Shown here: positions 7,930 to 15,218 of the stretch, piece by piece
How the letters are laid out: the number at the start of each line of letters is the position of its first letter
How positions within the stretch are numbered: position 1 is the stretch's first letter
NCBI RefSeq assembly: GCF_020103695.1
Contig: NZ_JAHXBF010000008.1
Span: 1 to 64,000, forward strand
Origin: Hyalangium versicolor
GTDB taxonomy: Bacteria; Myxococcota; Myxococcia; Myxococcales; Myxococcaceae
Direction: 5' to 3'
Length of the DNA stretch: 64,000 nt
Translations under genes and position numbers: made by a program
Notes under the pieces: generated by a model
The model's input: only the letters and a program-made list of their open reading frames with translations
Database searches by the model: none
What the model was told of the DNA's origin: nothing

Positions 7930-8853
7930 GTGTTCGACTCGTTCCCTACCGCACCTCTGGCGCTGGCGCTTTTCGTGGGCGCCACTGCCACTGCGCAGCC
8001 CCGAGCCGTCCCCTGTGAAACGGGGACACGGCGTATCGAGCTGAAGACGGAGCCCACCGGAGAAGTGCCCGAGCTGTGCATCGGTCCAGAGCTGTCCACC
8101 GCGCTCCTCTTCTACGGCGCGGAGCTCCTCGGCAATGGAGTAGCCGTGGAAGGTCGGGAGCGCTTCACGTTGGTGGAGGTGAGCAACACCATGCTCCGGC
8201 TGGTGCCCTCGGGACGTGTCATGCCGGGAGAGAGGCTCCGGCTGACGGTCCGCTTCAAGGAGGGAGAGGCCCCGGCGAGCGCGGCTTTCTGGCTGGTGGT
8301 GTCCCCCGGACAGGTGGAGCCCCTCGTGGAAGTGTACCGCGAGAAGCGCACCTTGGAGTCCTACCAGCAGGAGGTGCATGAGAAGGACACCCAGCTCCAC
8401 CAGTGCCAGGAGGACAACAGGAGCCTGCTCGCCGAGAAGGCGAGTCCCGGGCGACTCACGGGTCTGGTCGCCACCGGGCTCATGATTGAGGAGGGGATCC
8501 CTCGAAAGAAGATCACCTCAAGCATCGGGATGCACCCTGGGAACGCCGCCGAGGTGGCTCGGGCCTACAGCTATCGCTCCAACCGTACGGTGGCTGTCGT
8601 GGTGTGGCTGGGGGGCACCAAGGGAATGCAGCCCTGGCAAGCGGCAAGAGCCGAACTGGTGGGGCCAGGACGCCGCCCGCTGCGAGTGTCCCCACCCTGG
8701 CAAGCAGAGCCTCTCAGCGAAGGCGTGCAGAGCCAGCGCGTGGTGATCGAGGCGGACGCCACGGAGGCAGAGAGCCGGGGCACCTTCACGCTCAAACTGT
8801 GGGATGCGGAGGGGACCCGGAGCGTCATCGTCACAGGTGTGACGTTCCCGTGA
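7930..8853 (+). CDS. DUF2381 family (Myxococcus paralogous family) secreted protein
   Basis: A 307-residue protein starting at a GTG with AGGAGG 8 bases upstream. A signal peptide with cleavage near ATATAQ is followed by a beta-rich domain, a coiled coil at about residues 135-170 (KRTLESYQQEVHEKDTQLHQ), and a second beta-rich domain with the typical terminal VTGVTFP. This domain order matches the DUF2381 / TIGR02268 family known mainly from myxobacteria, whose function is not known. It lies just downstream of a membrane kinase and may work with the kinase's outer domain in the periplasm, an inference from neighbourhood. Confidence 0.85.
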   Translation: MFDSFPTAPLALALFVGATATAQPRAVPCETGTRRIELKTEPTGEVPELCIGPELSTALLFYGAELLGNGVAVEGRERFTLVEVSNTMLRLVPSGRVMPGERLRLTVRFKEGEAPASAAFWLVVSPGQVEPLVEVYREKRTLESYQQEVHEKDTQLHQCQEDNRSLLAEKASPGRLTGLVATGLMIEEGIPRKKITSSIGMHPGNAAEVARAYSYRSNRTVAVVVWLGGTKGMQPWQAARAELVGPGRRPLRVSPPWQAEPLSEGVQSQRVVIEADATEAESRGTFTLKLWDAEGTRSVIVTGVTFP

Positions 8854-8875
8854 AGCAGCTACCCATCGTTTCTAA

Positions 8876-9778
8876 TCAGCGAACATCCTGATCTTTCTCC
8901 CAGAAAGTGACTGCATTGTTCACGACAGGGCCGTCGTCCGATTCATCGCCGGCATAGAAGTTGGCACCGAGCGTGACCCCGAGGAGGAACACCTGTTCGA
9001 GTTTCGGGTGGACGGCGAACAGGGGGCCTCCCGAGTCACCCGGCAGCGTCGTATTGGTGTCGCTGGCATCGAGCAAGAGCACCTGTTGGAACTCCTCACT
9101 TGTCGAGGCGAGATAACTGGCATCGGGATCCGCGGCCTTGGCTTTCGTCTTGCGGAACTGGAGCGGTCCTCCCGAACTGATGGATGCTTTGGTTGTCTTT
9201 CCATAGCCCGCCTGCAAGAGTGTGTACCCCTTCATGGGGTCCTGGGACTTGATCAGCTTCTTGAGGTTTGCGAGGGAGAGCGATTCCCAAGGAGACTGGT
9301 TCTTCTTCTTCCAAGGCGGCGCCTTGCCCTTCTGCAGGAGCCCTTTGTAATCGGCCAGGATTTTTGTCACTGCACCAGCAAAGGCGAGGTTGCTGACCAT
9401 GAGGCTGCAGGCATCCCAGCCTGTCGCGGTGGCGGTGCTGTAAGACACACCGTTGATCGAGACAGAGATGGGCTCCTTGCCGGGAGGCGTCAGGACTACT
9501 CGAACGTTGGCACGGAACGTCTTGACCATCTCGAACGTGATTTTGTCGTCATTTCTCCCGGTCTGGATCTGGATGTTGTGCGCTGCCGTCCGGATGAACA
9601 CACGCTGGCCCTCGACACGGTAAACGACTCCGGAGCCTGTGAAGGCACCCGTCGAGAGCTTTACGGTCAGGCCTCGCATGAGCTTGTGGTATTGCGGTCC
9701 TGACCAGGTTTCCCCTTCCATCGCCTTTGCGATGTCAGCCAGGTAGGTTTCGGTCTCATCGTTGCCAGTTGTATTCAT
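8876..9778 (-). CDS. Trypsin-like serine protease without signal peptide
   Basis: A 300-residue S1-fold protein. The catalytic triad is visible: His in FIRTAAHNI (about residue 66), Asp in GWDACSLMV (about 125), and Ser in LPGDSGGPLF (about 247). The GSGVVYRVEG strand before the His site is typical of bacterial trypsin-like proteases. No signal peptide is present and the N-terminus is acidic (MNTTGNDETETYL), so it either acts in the cytoplasm or is exported by a non-Sec route. The insertion KGKAPPWKKKNQSPW is lysine-rich. The adjacent upstream gene encodes a cytochrome but the two do not look functionally related. Confidence 0.8.
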   Translation of the reverse strand: MNTTGNDETETYLADIAKAMEGETWSGPQYHKLMRGLTVKLSTGAFTGSGVVYRVEGQRVFIRTAAHNIQIQTGRNDDKITFEMVKTFRANVRVVLTPPGKEPISVSINGVSYSTATATGWDACSLMVSNLAFAGAVTKILADYKGLLQKGKAPPWKKKNQSPWESLSLANLKKLIKSQDPMKGYTLLQAGYGKTTKASISSGGPLQFRKTKAKAADPDASYLASTSEEFQQVLLLDASDTNTTLPGDSGGPLFAVHPKLEQVFLLGVTLGANFYAGDESDDGPVVNNAVTFWEKDQDVR

Positions 9779-9804
9779 GGTGACCTCACGACATGACGAG
9801 AGTC

Positions 9805-11055
9805 TTACTCGGGCGCGCCTTGTTCGATCCAGGTGTAGATGAGATCGATCTCCTCATCCGGAATGGGCGGGAAACCCAGGGGCATGCCCATCAGCGCCGC
9901 ATCGTAGTGCCCGTCCAGCTCGGTGTGGCGGGCCAGAAGGCTGGCGACCAGCCTGGGCGTGCCATCCTCCTGCCGATCCGGGAGCCCGCGGAACTGGCCG
10001 TCTCTCTTGATTCCGCGGAGGATGCCCGCCCGGGTGGCCAGATCGAGCGAGACGCCCTCGTAGCCGAACCCACCGGAGTTTCCAGGCCCTCGATCTCCAG
10101 GCCGGTTCGTGGCGGAGTGGCAGTGAAAGCACAGGTGGCGCGAGAGCTTCTGTGCGACCTCCGGGTAATGCACCTCGTGCTCGAGCAGCCGAGGCTTGTA
10201 CGCGGGCCGCGGCGCTGCTGCCATCTCCGGCAGCGGTTCGGAGAGGAAGGCCGCCAGATCCTCGACTTCCTTCGCGGTGAACGGGAAGGAGGGCATCTCG
10301 GTGTCGGGGAGGACGCGCTGCGGATCGGTCAGCCAATTCCGCAGTTGCGAGAGCGACATGCGGCTGCGCACGTATCGCAGGTCTGGGGCTCGCCTCCGTG
10401 CCGAGGGGCTGCGGAACTCCGGCGCACCGTAGCGCAGCGAGGCGAGCGGAGAATCTCCGCGGTAGTGGCAGCGCGCGCACTGGCTCTTCTCGTAGAGCGC
10501 TCGGCCCGCGGCCGCGTCACCTCGCGTGGGCTCCCCTGAGTCCTCCTCGCTCACCGCGAAGAAGTCGGCGATGAGCCCGGCTTCCCGCGGGCCGATCTTC
10601 AGCTTGGGCATGGTGGCCCCGTACAGCGGCCTCACCACGTGTGGCGCCTGGAGCCAGGCGGTGAGCCAACTGCGCTTGACGCGCTTCCCCAGCGAGCCCA
10701 GATCCGGAGTCCGCATCAAGTGCGTGAGGTTCTCTTTCCACCGAGCGACGTCCTCCGTCTCGTACCAGAGGTCGAGCCGCCCGGCGGTGATGGCCTGGTG
10801 ACACGTTACACAGTTCTCGCTCAGTCGTGCCGAGGCCGGCTCGATGCCGGGCACCACGTGGCATCGATTGCACTGGAAATGTTCCACTGCGTCCCGCGGT
10901 GTTTCGAGCGACTGCCTCGTGGGAGCCAGGTTGCGAGTCCGCAGGCGGAGCGCCAGCACATCGGAGTCGCGGACCAGCACGAAGCCGACGCCGGCTGTCA
11001 CCAGCAGGAGCGCGATGCCAGCCAGGTAGGAGGACAGAAGGGAGCGCGTGGACAC
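9805..11055 (-). CDS. Tetraheme cytochrome c family protein
   Basis: A 416-residue exported cytochrome with an N-terminal membrane anchor (YLAGIALLLVTAGVGFVLV) and four heme c motifs: CNRCH near residue 62, CVTCH near 82, CARCH near 194 and CFHCH near 310. The second half has two cytochrome c-like folds with potential Met ligands (MPSFPF and MGMPLGF). It would act as a periplasmic electron carrier. It is followed by no oxidase gene. The upstream gene on the same strand is a small membrane protein of unknown function 21 bases away, so they probably form an operon. Confidence 0.88.
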   Translation of the reverse strand: MSTRSLLSSYLAGIALLLVTAGVGFVLVRDSDVLALRLRTRNLAPTRQSLETPRDAVEHFQCNRCHVVPGIEPASARLSENCVTCHQAITAGRLDLWYETEDVARWKENLTHLMRTPDLGSLGKRVKRSWLTAWLQAPHVVRPLYGATMPKLKIGPREAGLIADFFAVSEEDSGEPTRGDAAAGRALYEKSQCARCHYRGDSPLASLRYGAPEFRSPSARRRAPDLRYVRSRMSLSQLRNWLTDPQRVLPDTEMPSFPFTAKEVEDLAAFLSEPLPEMAAAPRPAYKPRLLEHEVHYPEVAQKLSRHLCFHCHSATNRPGDRGPGNSGGFGYEGVSLDLATRAGILRGIKRDGQFRGLPDRQEDGTPRLVASLLARHTELDGHYDAALMGMPLGFPPIPDEEIDLIYTWIEQGAPE

Positions 11056-11076
11056 GATGGGGCTCCAGGCGGCTGC

Positions 11077-11664
11077 TCAGTACTGGTTCTGCTCGTTGTA
11101 TTCATCCACTCCCATGAAGGTGATTCCCGACTCCTGGGAGCAGAGGTTGGGGAGGATCAGCCCGTCGCGGGTCTTGCCAACCACTCCCGCCAGAAAGAGA
11201 GAGGTGATCACCAGGGCAATCAGGGTGAGGCTGCTCTTGCTGCTGAATCCTCGTGTGTTCAACCGCTGGAAGAGTTCGGCCTGCAGGAGGAAGAGGACGA
11301 GAGGGCTGGCCACCAGCGCGAGCAGCAGGAGGGTACTCATCGAGCACCTGGCCACTGCGTCACCGCTCAGGGAGAGGATGGGCACACCGGCCGTGATCGT
11401 TACCAACAGCAGGATGAGGGCGACGCCCACCAGCAGGAAGAAGCTCCGGCGGAACTGTGACGGTTCTTCTTCCTCGTCGAACGGGCCGATCACGTTCTTG
11501 AGGACGACGCGATTCAAGAACACTGCCCCCACGGTCCAGGAGACCAGGTCGACCCCGATGGGCAGGGAGATGCCGGCGTCCATCGAGTTGCCACATGCGA
11601 GCGCGGGCAGAGACCCGAGGACCGTGCCGCAGAAAACGATGGGGATGTGGGCGCGGGAAAGCAT
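11077..11664 (-). CDS. Four-helix membrane protein of unknown function
   Basis: A 195-residue protein with an N-terminal hydrophobic segment (IPIVFCGTVLGSLPALAC) that may be a signal sequence or first helix, and three clear membrane helices: FFLLVGVALILLLVTITAGV, STLLLLALVASPLVLFLLQA and SSLTLIALVITSLFLAGVVG. Between helix one and two is an acidic cytoplasmic loop (DEEEEPSQ). No motif was recognised. It lies immediately upstream of the tetraheme cytochrome c gene in the same orientation and may anchor or assemble it. Confidence 0.65.
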   Translation of the reverse strand: MLSRAHIPIVFCGTVLGSLPALACGNSMDAGISLPIGVDLVSWTVGAVFLNRVVLKNVIGPFDEEEEPSQFRRSFFLLVGVALILLLVTITAGVPILSLSGDAVARCSMSTLLLLALVASPLVLFLLQAELFQRLNTRGFSSKSSLTLIALVITSLFLAGVVGKTRDGLILPNLCSQESGITFMGVDEYNEQNQY

Positions 11665-11730
11665 CTCCCCAGAGTAGCAGATCCAGGAGCGACCCCGGCG
11701 CCTTCCTCCTGGGGCGCCACCCTCATGCGG

Positions 11731-12612
11731 CTACCAATCCGGATGGCACCCAAAGGGTTTGTCTGGTGAGGGCTGTCGGCATCGGAACCCCTCGGCGCAC
11801 ACGGCGGAGCCCTGTGGATCGCACGCCGGTATGCATTTCCAGCCGTCGCAGACCTTCCCAGCGGAGCAGGGCGGAGAGTCTTTGCCACACTCTTCGACAC
11901 ACCAGTTCCATGCCTTCCCGGGGTGCTTGGGGTGAGGGAGCACATGGCACCACTGGCTCTCAGGACAAGGCGACTGCTGGCAGTTAGCGCCATACACGTG
12001 CGCGCATTGAGAGGTGCCATCGTCGTAGTGGATGCACTCCTGGTCTGCGGGGCATCCTCGCTTCGCGCATGTGGGTAGACACATGGGCTCGGGAGTGGCG
12101 TCTGCGCAGAAGAAGCCCTCGGGACACTCCGCCTCCACTCCCAGGTGACATGGGCGGGCGCACCAACCATTGGTACCCCCGCACAGAAGCCCGGACGCGC
12201 AGGCGCTCTGCTGGTCATCTGGCACTGGGGAACAGTTCTCACCCTCTTGGCGCGGGCCCAAGGGGACGCAGAAGCGTACCAGCGGCCCATGTTCCTCCGT
12301 GGCAAGGTTGCGGCAGACCTGACCTTCCGGGCACTGCGCGTCCGTGGTGCATCGGCTGTCGGTGCAGAGCGCCTGCTTGTAGCGGGACTGATGCAAGCAG
12401 CCCAGCGGTGGCTCGCACTCGGCACTGGCGCGGCAGGGCCTTCCGTACGTGATGAGCCGCATGCGCTGTTCAATGTCTAGCATCGGGCTGATGCGCATCC
12501 CGGGTAGGGCGTCAATCGCCACCTCTGATTGGAAGAATGCGCCCAGGAGCAGCACGAGCGGCAGAGCCAGGAACACGCCCGCGCAGATGCTGAGGAGCAT
12601 GCGCCAGTTCAT
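11731..12612 (-). CDS. Membrane-anchored Cys-rich (Dickkopf/EB-like) protein, copy 1
   Basis: A 293-residue protein. An N-terminal uncleaved-looking helix (MLLSICAGVFLALPLVLLLG) anchors a large extracytoplasmic region with more than thirty cysteines, in repeats of the type C-x4-QCPEGQVC that resemble eukaryotic EB or Dickkopf cysteine modules. The protein ends in GCHPDW. I chose the ATG at 12612 because it overlaps the lipoprotein stop in ATGA; a GTG nine bases upstream is also open. It forms a two-gene cassette with the upstream lipoprotein. Copy 2 (15219-16100) has exactly the same length. The cassette has no known function; disulfide-rich surface binding is my inference. Confidence 0.8.
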   Translation of the reverse strand: MNWRMLLSICAGVFLALPLVLLLGAFFQSEVAIDALPGMRISPMLDIEQRMRLITYGRPCRASAECEPPLGCLHQSRYKQALCTDSRCTTDAQCPEGQVCRNLATEEHGPLVRFCVPLGPRQEGENCSPVPDDQQSACASGLLCGGTNGWCARPCHLGVEAECPEGFFCADATPEPMCLPTCAKRGCPADQECIHYDDGTSQCAHVYGANCQQSPCPESQWCHVLPHPKHPGKAWNWCVEECGKDSPPCSAGKVCDGWKCIPACDPQGSAVCAEGFRCRQPSPDKPFGCHPDW

Positions 12613-12821
12613 CCGCCGCACTCTTCACATTTCTTGGGATTCCTATTGGGGCCGTTACATACCTCGTCTCTATACGTATCCGAGCAGCTCTTGATGATGA
12701 GGTTTTCCTGTGCGTCCTTGCGGACAGCCCTGGAGATGCGGCCGTCCTTGCCGAACTCAGAGGGGCAACCGGGCATCACCATGGCTGAAAGGACGACCAC
12801 TCCCGCTGTGAGCCACCGCAT
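12609..12821 (-). CDS. Small lipoprotein of the Cys-rich cassette, copy 1
   Basis: A 70-residue lipoprotein starting MRWLTAGVVVLSAMVMPGC, with lipobox MPGC. The mature part (PSEFGKDGRISRAVRKDAQE) is followed by paired cysteines ending in CEECGG. The ATG at 12821 is preceded by GGAGG six bases upstream. The last codons overlap the Cys-rich gene by ATGA. The homologue at 16097-16318 keeps GCPSEFGK, VCNGPN-like and CEKCGG elements, so the pair evolves as a unit. Confidence 0.75.
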   Translation of the reverse strand: MRWLTAGVVVLSAMVMPGCPSEFGKDGRISRAVRKDAQENLIIKSCSDTYRDEVCNGPNRNPKKCEECGG

Positions 12822-12891
12822 GCGAGCCTCCATGGGCACTTCTCGACGCTACCAGCACGGCTCTCGCCGCGTCCACGCTGCGGTGTAGCAC

Positions 12892-12939
12892 GCGGAGGAG
12901 ACCTGGAGCATCATAGGCCCCGGCGTGGCGTTCCCGTAA
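12892..12939 (+). pseudogene. 3' stub of a DUF2381-type gene (first)
   Basis: The last codons before the TAA at 12937-12939 read AEETWSIIGPGVAFP, closely resembling the end of DUF2381 proteins; the intact gene in this window ends in VTGVTFP. Only the tail is present, directly abutting a Cys-rich gene relic on the other strand. The evidence is short, so confidence is modest. Confidence 0.35.
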
Positions 12940-13074
12940 CGGGGTTACCAATCGGGATGGCACCCAAAGGGTGAATCCGGCCAGGGCTGGCGACACTGAT
13001 ACCCCTCGGCGCAGACGGCGGGGCCCTGCGGGTCGCAAGCCGGAACGCATTCGTACTCGCTGCAGACCTGCCCA
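12930..13074. repeat. Near-identical ~145-bp repeat shared with 15204-15349
   Basis: From GTTCCCGTAACGG to the GCTGCAGACCT segment this stretch is almost identical to 15204-15349. The unit covers the 3' stub of a DUF2381 gene and the last 45 or so codons of the Cys-rich gene. Direct orientation, 2.3 kb apart, bracketing the lipoprotein at 13345 and the toxin/immunity pair. It could have mediated duplication or replacement of the bracketed genes by homologous recombination. Confidence 0.75.
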
Positions 13075-13083
13075 AAGACGCAC
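12945..13083 (-). pseudogene. C-terminal relic of the Cys-rich membrane protein
   Basis: The frame ending at 12945 reads VCSEYECVPACDPQGPAVCA and ends in SPFGCHPDW, matching the last part of copy 2 (15219-16100) almost exactly. Upstream of about 13083 the similarity ends abruptly and the frame becomes unrelated. There is no start, anchor helix or other repeat, so this is a truncated duplicate. The DNA beyond 13100 (GTCCACGCCACGG) resembles the region upstream of the copy 2 cassette, suggesting a deletion of almost the whole cassette. Confidence 0.75.
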
Positions 13084-13344
13084 GAGCCTACCTGCGCCGC
13101 TCCCGCAACGTCCACGCCACGGCACGTGGAAAGGACAAGTCTGCGGGCGCAGCGCCAGCACGTTCCGTGCGCTGCTGGCCGACGGTCGTGGCTGCAGGCG
13201 CCGAGCGTGATCTTGGTTCTACTTCCTACCAAGATAGCCTATTAGCCAACACTGTCTTTAGTTCTCCTGTATGCGCGGCGAACGAATCTGCGACCCTGTG
13301 GGCAATCCGTGAGTTCAACGGGCCTAACTCGCCAAGGAGTCACC

Positions 13345-13674
13345 ATGAGGGTGCTGGGAGTACGAACATTGAGCATCGTTGCTGCTCTGTGGATGGCGGC
13401 CATCACTGGCTGTGGCGCTGCTTCAGAGGGAGCCGAAGCCGAGGAGATGAAAAGCATCACCCAAGAGATCCAACAATGCGACTTCAACAACGATCCCTAC
13501 TGTAAGGTCGTTGGACAGGTCTGCATCAAGTGCGCGAACATTTGTGCAACACCATGCGACCCGGTTCATCCAAATTGTGGCCCCGGAAAGATTTGCATCC
13601 CGAACTGTTACACCCTTGATCCAGCTTACTACTGTTCCTTCAGCTACGACTCCTGTGATTTCTGCAACCAATAG
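13345..13674 (+). CDS. Small Cys-rich lipoprotein
   Basis: A 109-residue lipoprotein with AAGGAG six bases before the ATG. The signal peptide RTLSIVAALWMAAITGC has lipobox ITGC. The mature domain carries 14 cysteines (QQCDFNNDPYCKVVGQVCIK, then CANICATPCDPVHPNCGPGK and a terminal CDFCNQ), suggesting a disulfide-locked domain outside the inner membrane. Base composition is lower in GC than neighbouring genes, suggesting recent transfer or weak selection. It lies between two repeats of the Cys-rich cassette but is on the opposite strand and is not obviously homologous. Function unknown. Confidence 0.75.
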   Translation: MRVLGVRTLSIVAALWMAAITGCGAASEGAEAEEMKSITQEIQQCDFNNDPYCKVVGQVCIKCANICATPCDPVHPNCGPGKICIPNCYTLDPAYYCSFSYDSCDFCNQ

Positions 13675-13879
13675 AACGGGGTCGCTACGCACAGGAAAAT
13701 GGGTGCGTTGAGAGCTGGCTTCGGTAGACCTTACACCTCCCAAAAATCACCCCCGTTGGGGCGCTCACACCTCGCAGGGGCACGAGAACTTGGCAGCTCC
13801 AGTGCGTGCGGCGAAGCTCAAGAGATGATTCAGGACGCAGCGGGACGCTGCCAGCGCATCCCAGAATTGAAGAACCTGG

Positions 13880-14404
13880 GTGGGGCTGACGGACTGCGCC
13901 AACACTCCCCGCGTCCGTGCCTCGGAAGAGGAGGAGCCGCCAGCGCCGCAGGAGCGGCCGGAACTGTTCACCGCTCGGGGGGGGGCCAGGCTCGGCGCGG
14001 CCCAGGAGTTCTTCATCGCGCTGGCGACTGGCGTGGTCGCTGGCAAGTTGATGAACGCCACGCGGCCTGTGCCTGGGTATCGACTCAACACGGACCGTCC
14101 CATCAGCCCCAGCCCCAGCCCCAGCCAGAACGCGCAACTCCAGAGGGACATCAAGTTTCTAGAAGAGCGAGGCGCCACGAACATTCGGGTGAACCAGCAG
14201 CAACTGACGCTCAGGAACGGCCAACGCGTGGGAATCAATCGGCCGGACCTGCAATTCGATTACAACGGTCGGCGCTACTCTGTGGAGTACGACTCACCTT
14301 CTTCGGGCCGAGGCCCTGGCCACCAGGCGCGCCTCACCGCCAACGATCCGGAAGCCACCATCATCCGGATTATCATCCCTGAGCCAAGAGACGTGACTCC
14401 ATGA
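13880..14404 (+). CDS. Orphan polymorphic-toxin module, probable PD-(D/E)XK-like nuclease
   Basis: A 174-residue protein from a GTG; a TGA lies four codons upstream in frame, so no longer form is possible. Residues about 30-75 resemble the pre-toxin part of myxobacterial polymorphic toxins, with a short hydrophobic segment (FFIALATGVVAGKLM). The C-terminal domain has GINRPDLQFDYNGRRYSVEY followed by GHQARLTAND and ATIIRIII, a spacing suggestive of a PD-(D/E)XK nuclease (D in RPDLQ, E in VEYD); this is an inference. The signal peptide is missing, so it looks like a 5'-truncated toxin or a displaced toxin cartridge. Its stop overlaps the putative immunity gene in ATGA. Confidence 0.6.
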   Translation: MGLTDCANTPRVRASEEEEPPAPQERPELFTARGGARLGAAQEFFIALATGVVAGKLMNATRPVPGYRLNTDRPISPSPSPSQNAQLQRDIKFLEERGATNIRVNQQQLTLRNGQRVGINRPDLQFDYNGRRYSVEYDSPSSGRGPGHQARLTANDPEATIIRIIIPEPRDVTP

Positions 14405-15138
14405 CGCAAGAGATGAAGGGACTGCTGCTGGAGGACCGCTGGGCGCCTGTCACTTCAGAGATGGGCTTTCTGGAACTGGGAGCGGAGCAGGCGGCGCGAG
14501 CCTTCGCCACGTGGCATGGCGAGCTGATGACGCCCCGTGGCATCTCCGTGGAGGTACTTCCCGTCTCGGGCACCCTGGAGCAAGCCCTCTCCAGGCTGCT
14601 GCCCCTCACCAGTGGGGAGACACAGCGGCACCTGTTCATTCCGACGCGCAGCCCCTGGACAGCCTATGTCGAGAACGGGTGGACCGGGACGGATGCCGCC
14701 AGCCCCTTGCGCTACATGGCTCGGAGGCTGAGCATCCGGTGCCTGCGGGTGGTTGCCGTGCCCCATACGCTGCGCGGGGACCAAGGCCGCTACGGATCGG
14801 TGATGCTGGGGGTATACGGCCCGGAGCAGCCGGGGAAGATCAGCAACACTGTGCGTGCCCTGGCCGCTGCCAATGATGGGGGCCGCTGGGTCTTCGAGCA
14901 GTCGGGTGAGCCCTTCCCCTTTGAGCAGGTGGAGAAGTACCAGGCACGCCGGCTGAGGGACCGCTTCACCTTTGAGATGCTCAAGGACTACCTGCGCCAC
15001 CTGGGGCTGGCTTCCTTTGAGGAAGACTTCTACCTGCCTCCGGGCTCCTGCTCGTGGCTCATCCAGAAGACTGGCCCCTTCACCACCGCTGGGCGGGAGT
15101 ACTCGCTGGAGGAGGCCCGCGCGGCCCGCGTGTTGTGA
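14401..15138 (+). CDS. Probable immunity protein for the adjacent toxin module
   Basis: A 245-residue soluble, acidic protein. It has no signal peptide. It starts inside the stop of the toxin module (ATGA), the usual toxin-immunity coupling. Sequence features include ERWAP-like LLLEDRWAPV at the N-terminus, a central HLFIPTRSPWTAYVENGW segment and a C-terminal domain (FTFEMLKDYLRHLGL). I do not recognise a named immunity family. The assignment rests on gene order; if correct it would bind and block the nuclease in the cytoplasm. Confidence 0.6.
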   Translation: MTQEMKGLLLEDRWAPVTSEMGFLELGAEQAARAFATWHGELMTPRGISVEVLPVSGTLEQALSRLLPLTSGETQRHLFIPTRSPWTAYVENGWTGTDAASPLRYMARRLSIRCLRVVAVPHTLRGDQGRYGSVMLGVYGPEQPGKISNTVRALAAANDGGRWVFEQSGEPFPFEQVEKYQARRLRDRFTFEMLKDYLRHLGLASFEEDFYLPPGSCSWLIQKTGPFTTAGREYSLEEARAARVL

Positions 15139-15167
15139 CGCGCTGAGACTCTGCTATCTGCGTGCTC

Positions 15168-15213
15168 CGGAACGGGTGTCCGGCTTCTTGTCCCTGGGGT
15201 GACGTTCCCGTAA
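15168..15213 (+). pseudogene. 3' stub of a DUF2381-type gene (second)
   Basis: The codons before the TAA at 15211-15213 read GTGVRLLVPGVTFP. The last four residues VTFP are those of the intact DUF2381 gene at 7930-8853. Together with the stub at 12892-12939, it shows DUF2381 gene ends placed tail-to-tail with Cys-rich genes. Confidence is modest because only about 14 codons are present. Confidence 0.35.
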
Positions 15214-15218
15214 CGGTG

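Noticed and set aside
13699..14382. Alternative frame overlapping the toxin cartridge
   Set aside because: It is a shifted frame of the toxin gene, rich in Gly/Arg without domains; the frame at 13880 has the nuclease-like motifs and the coupled stop.
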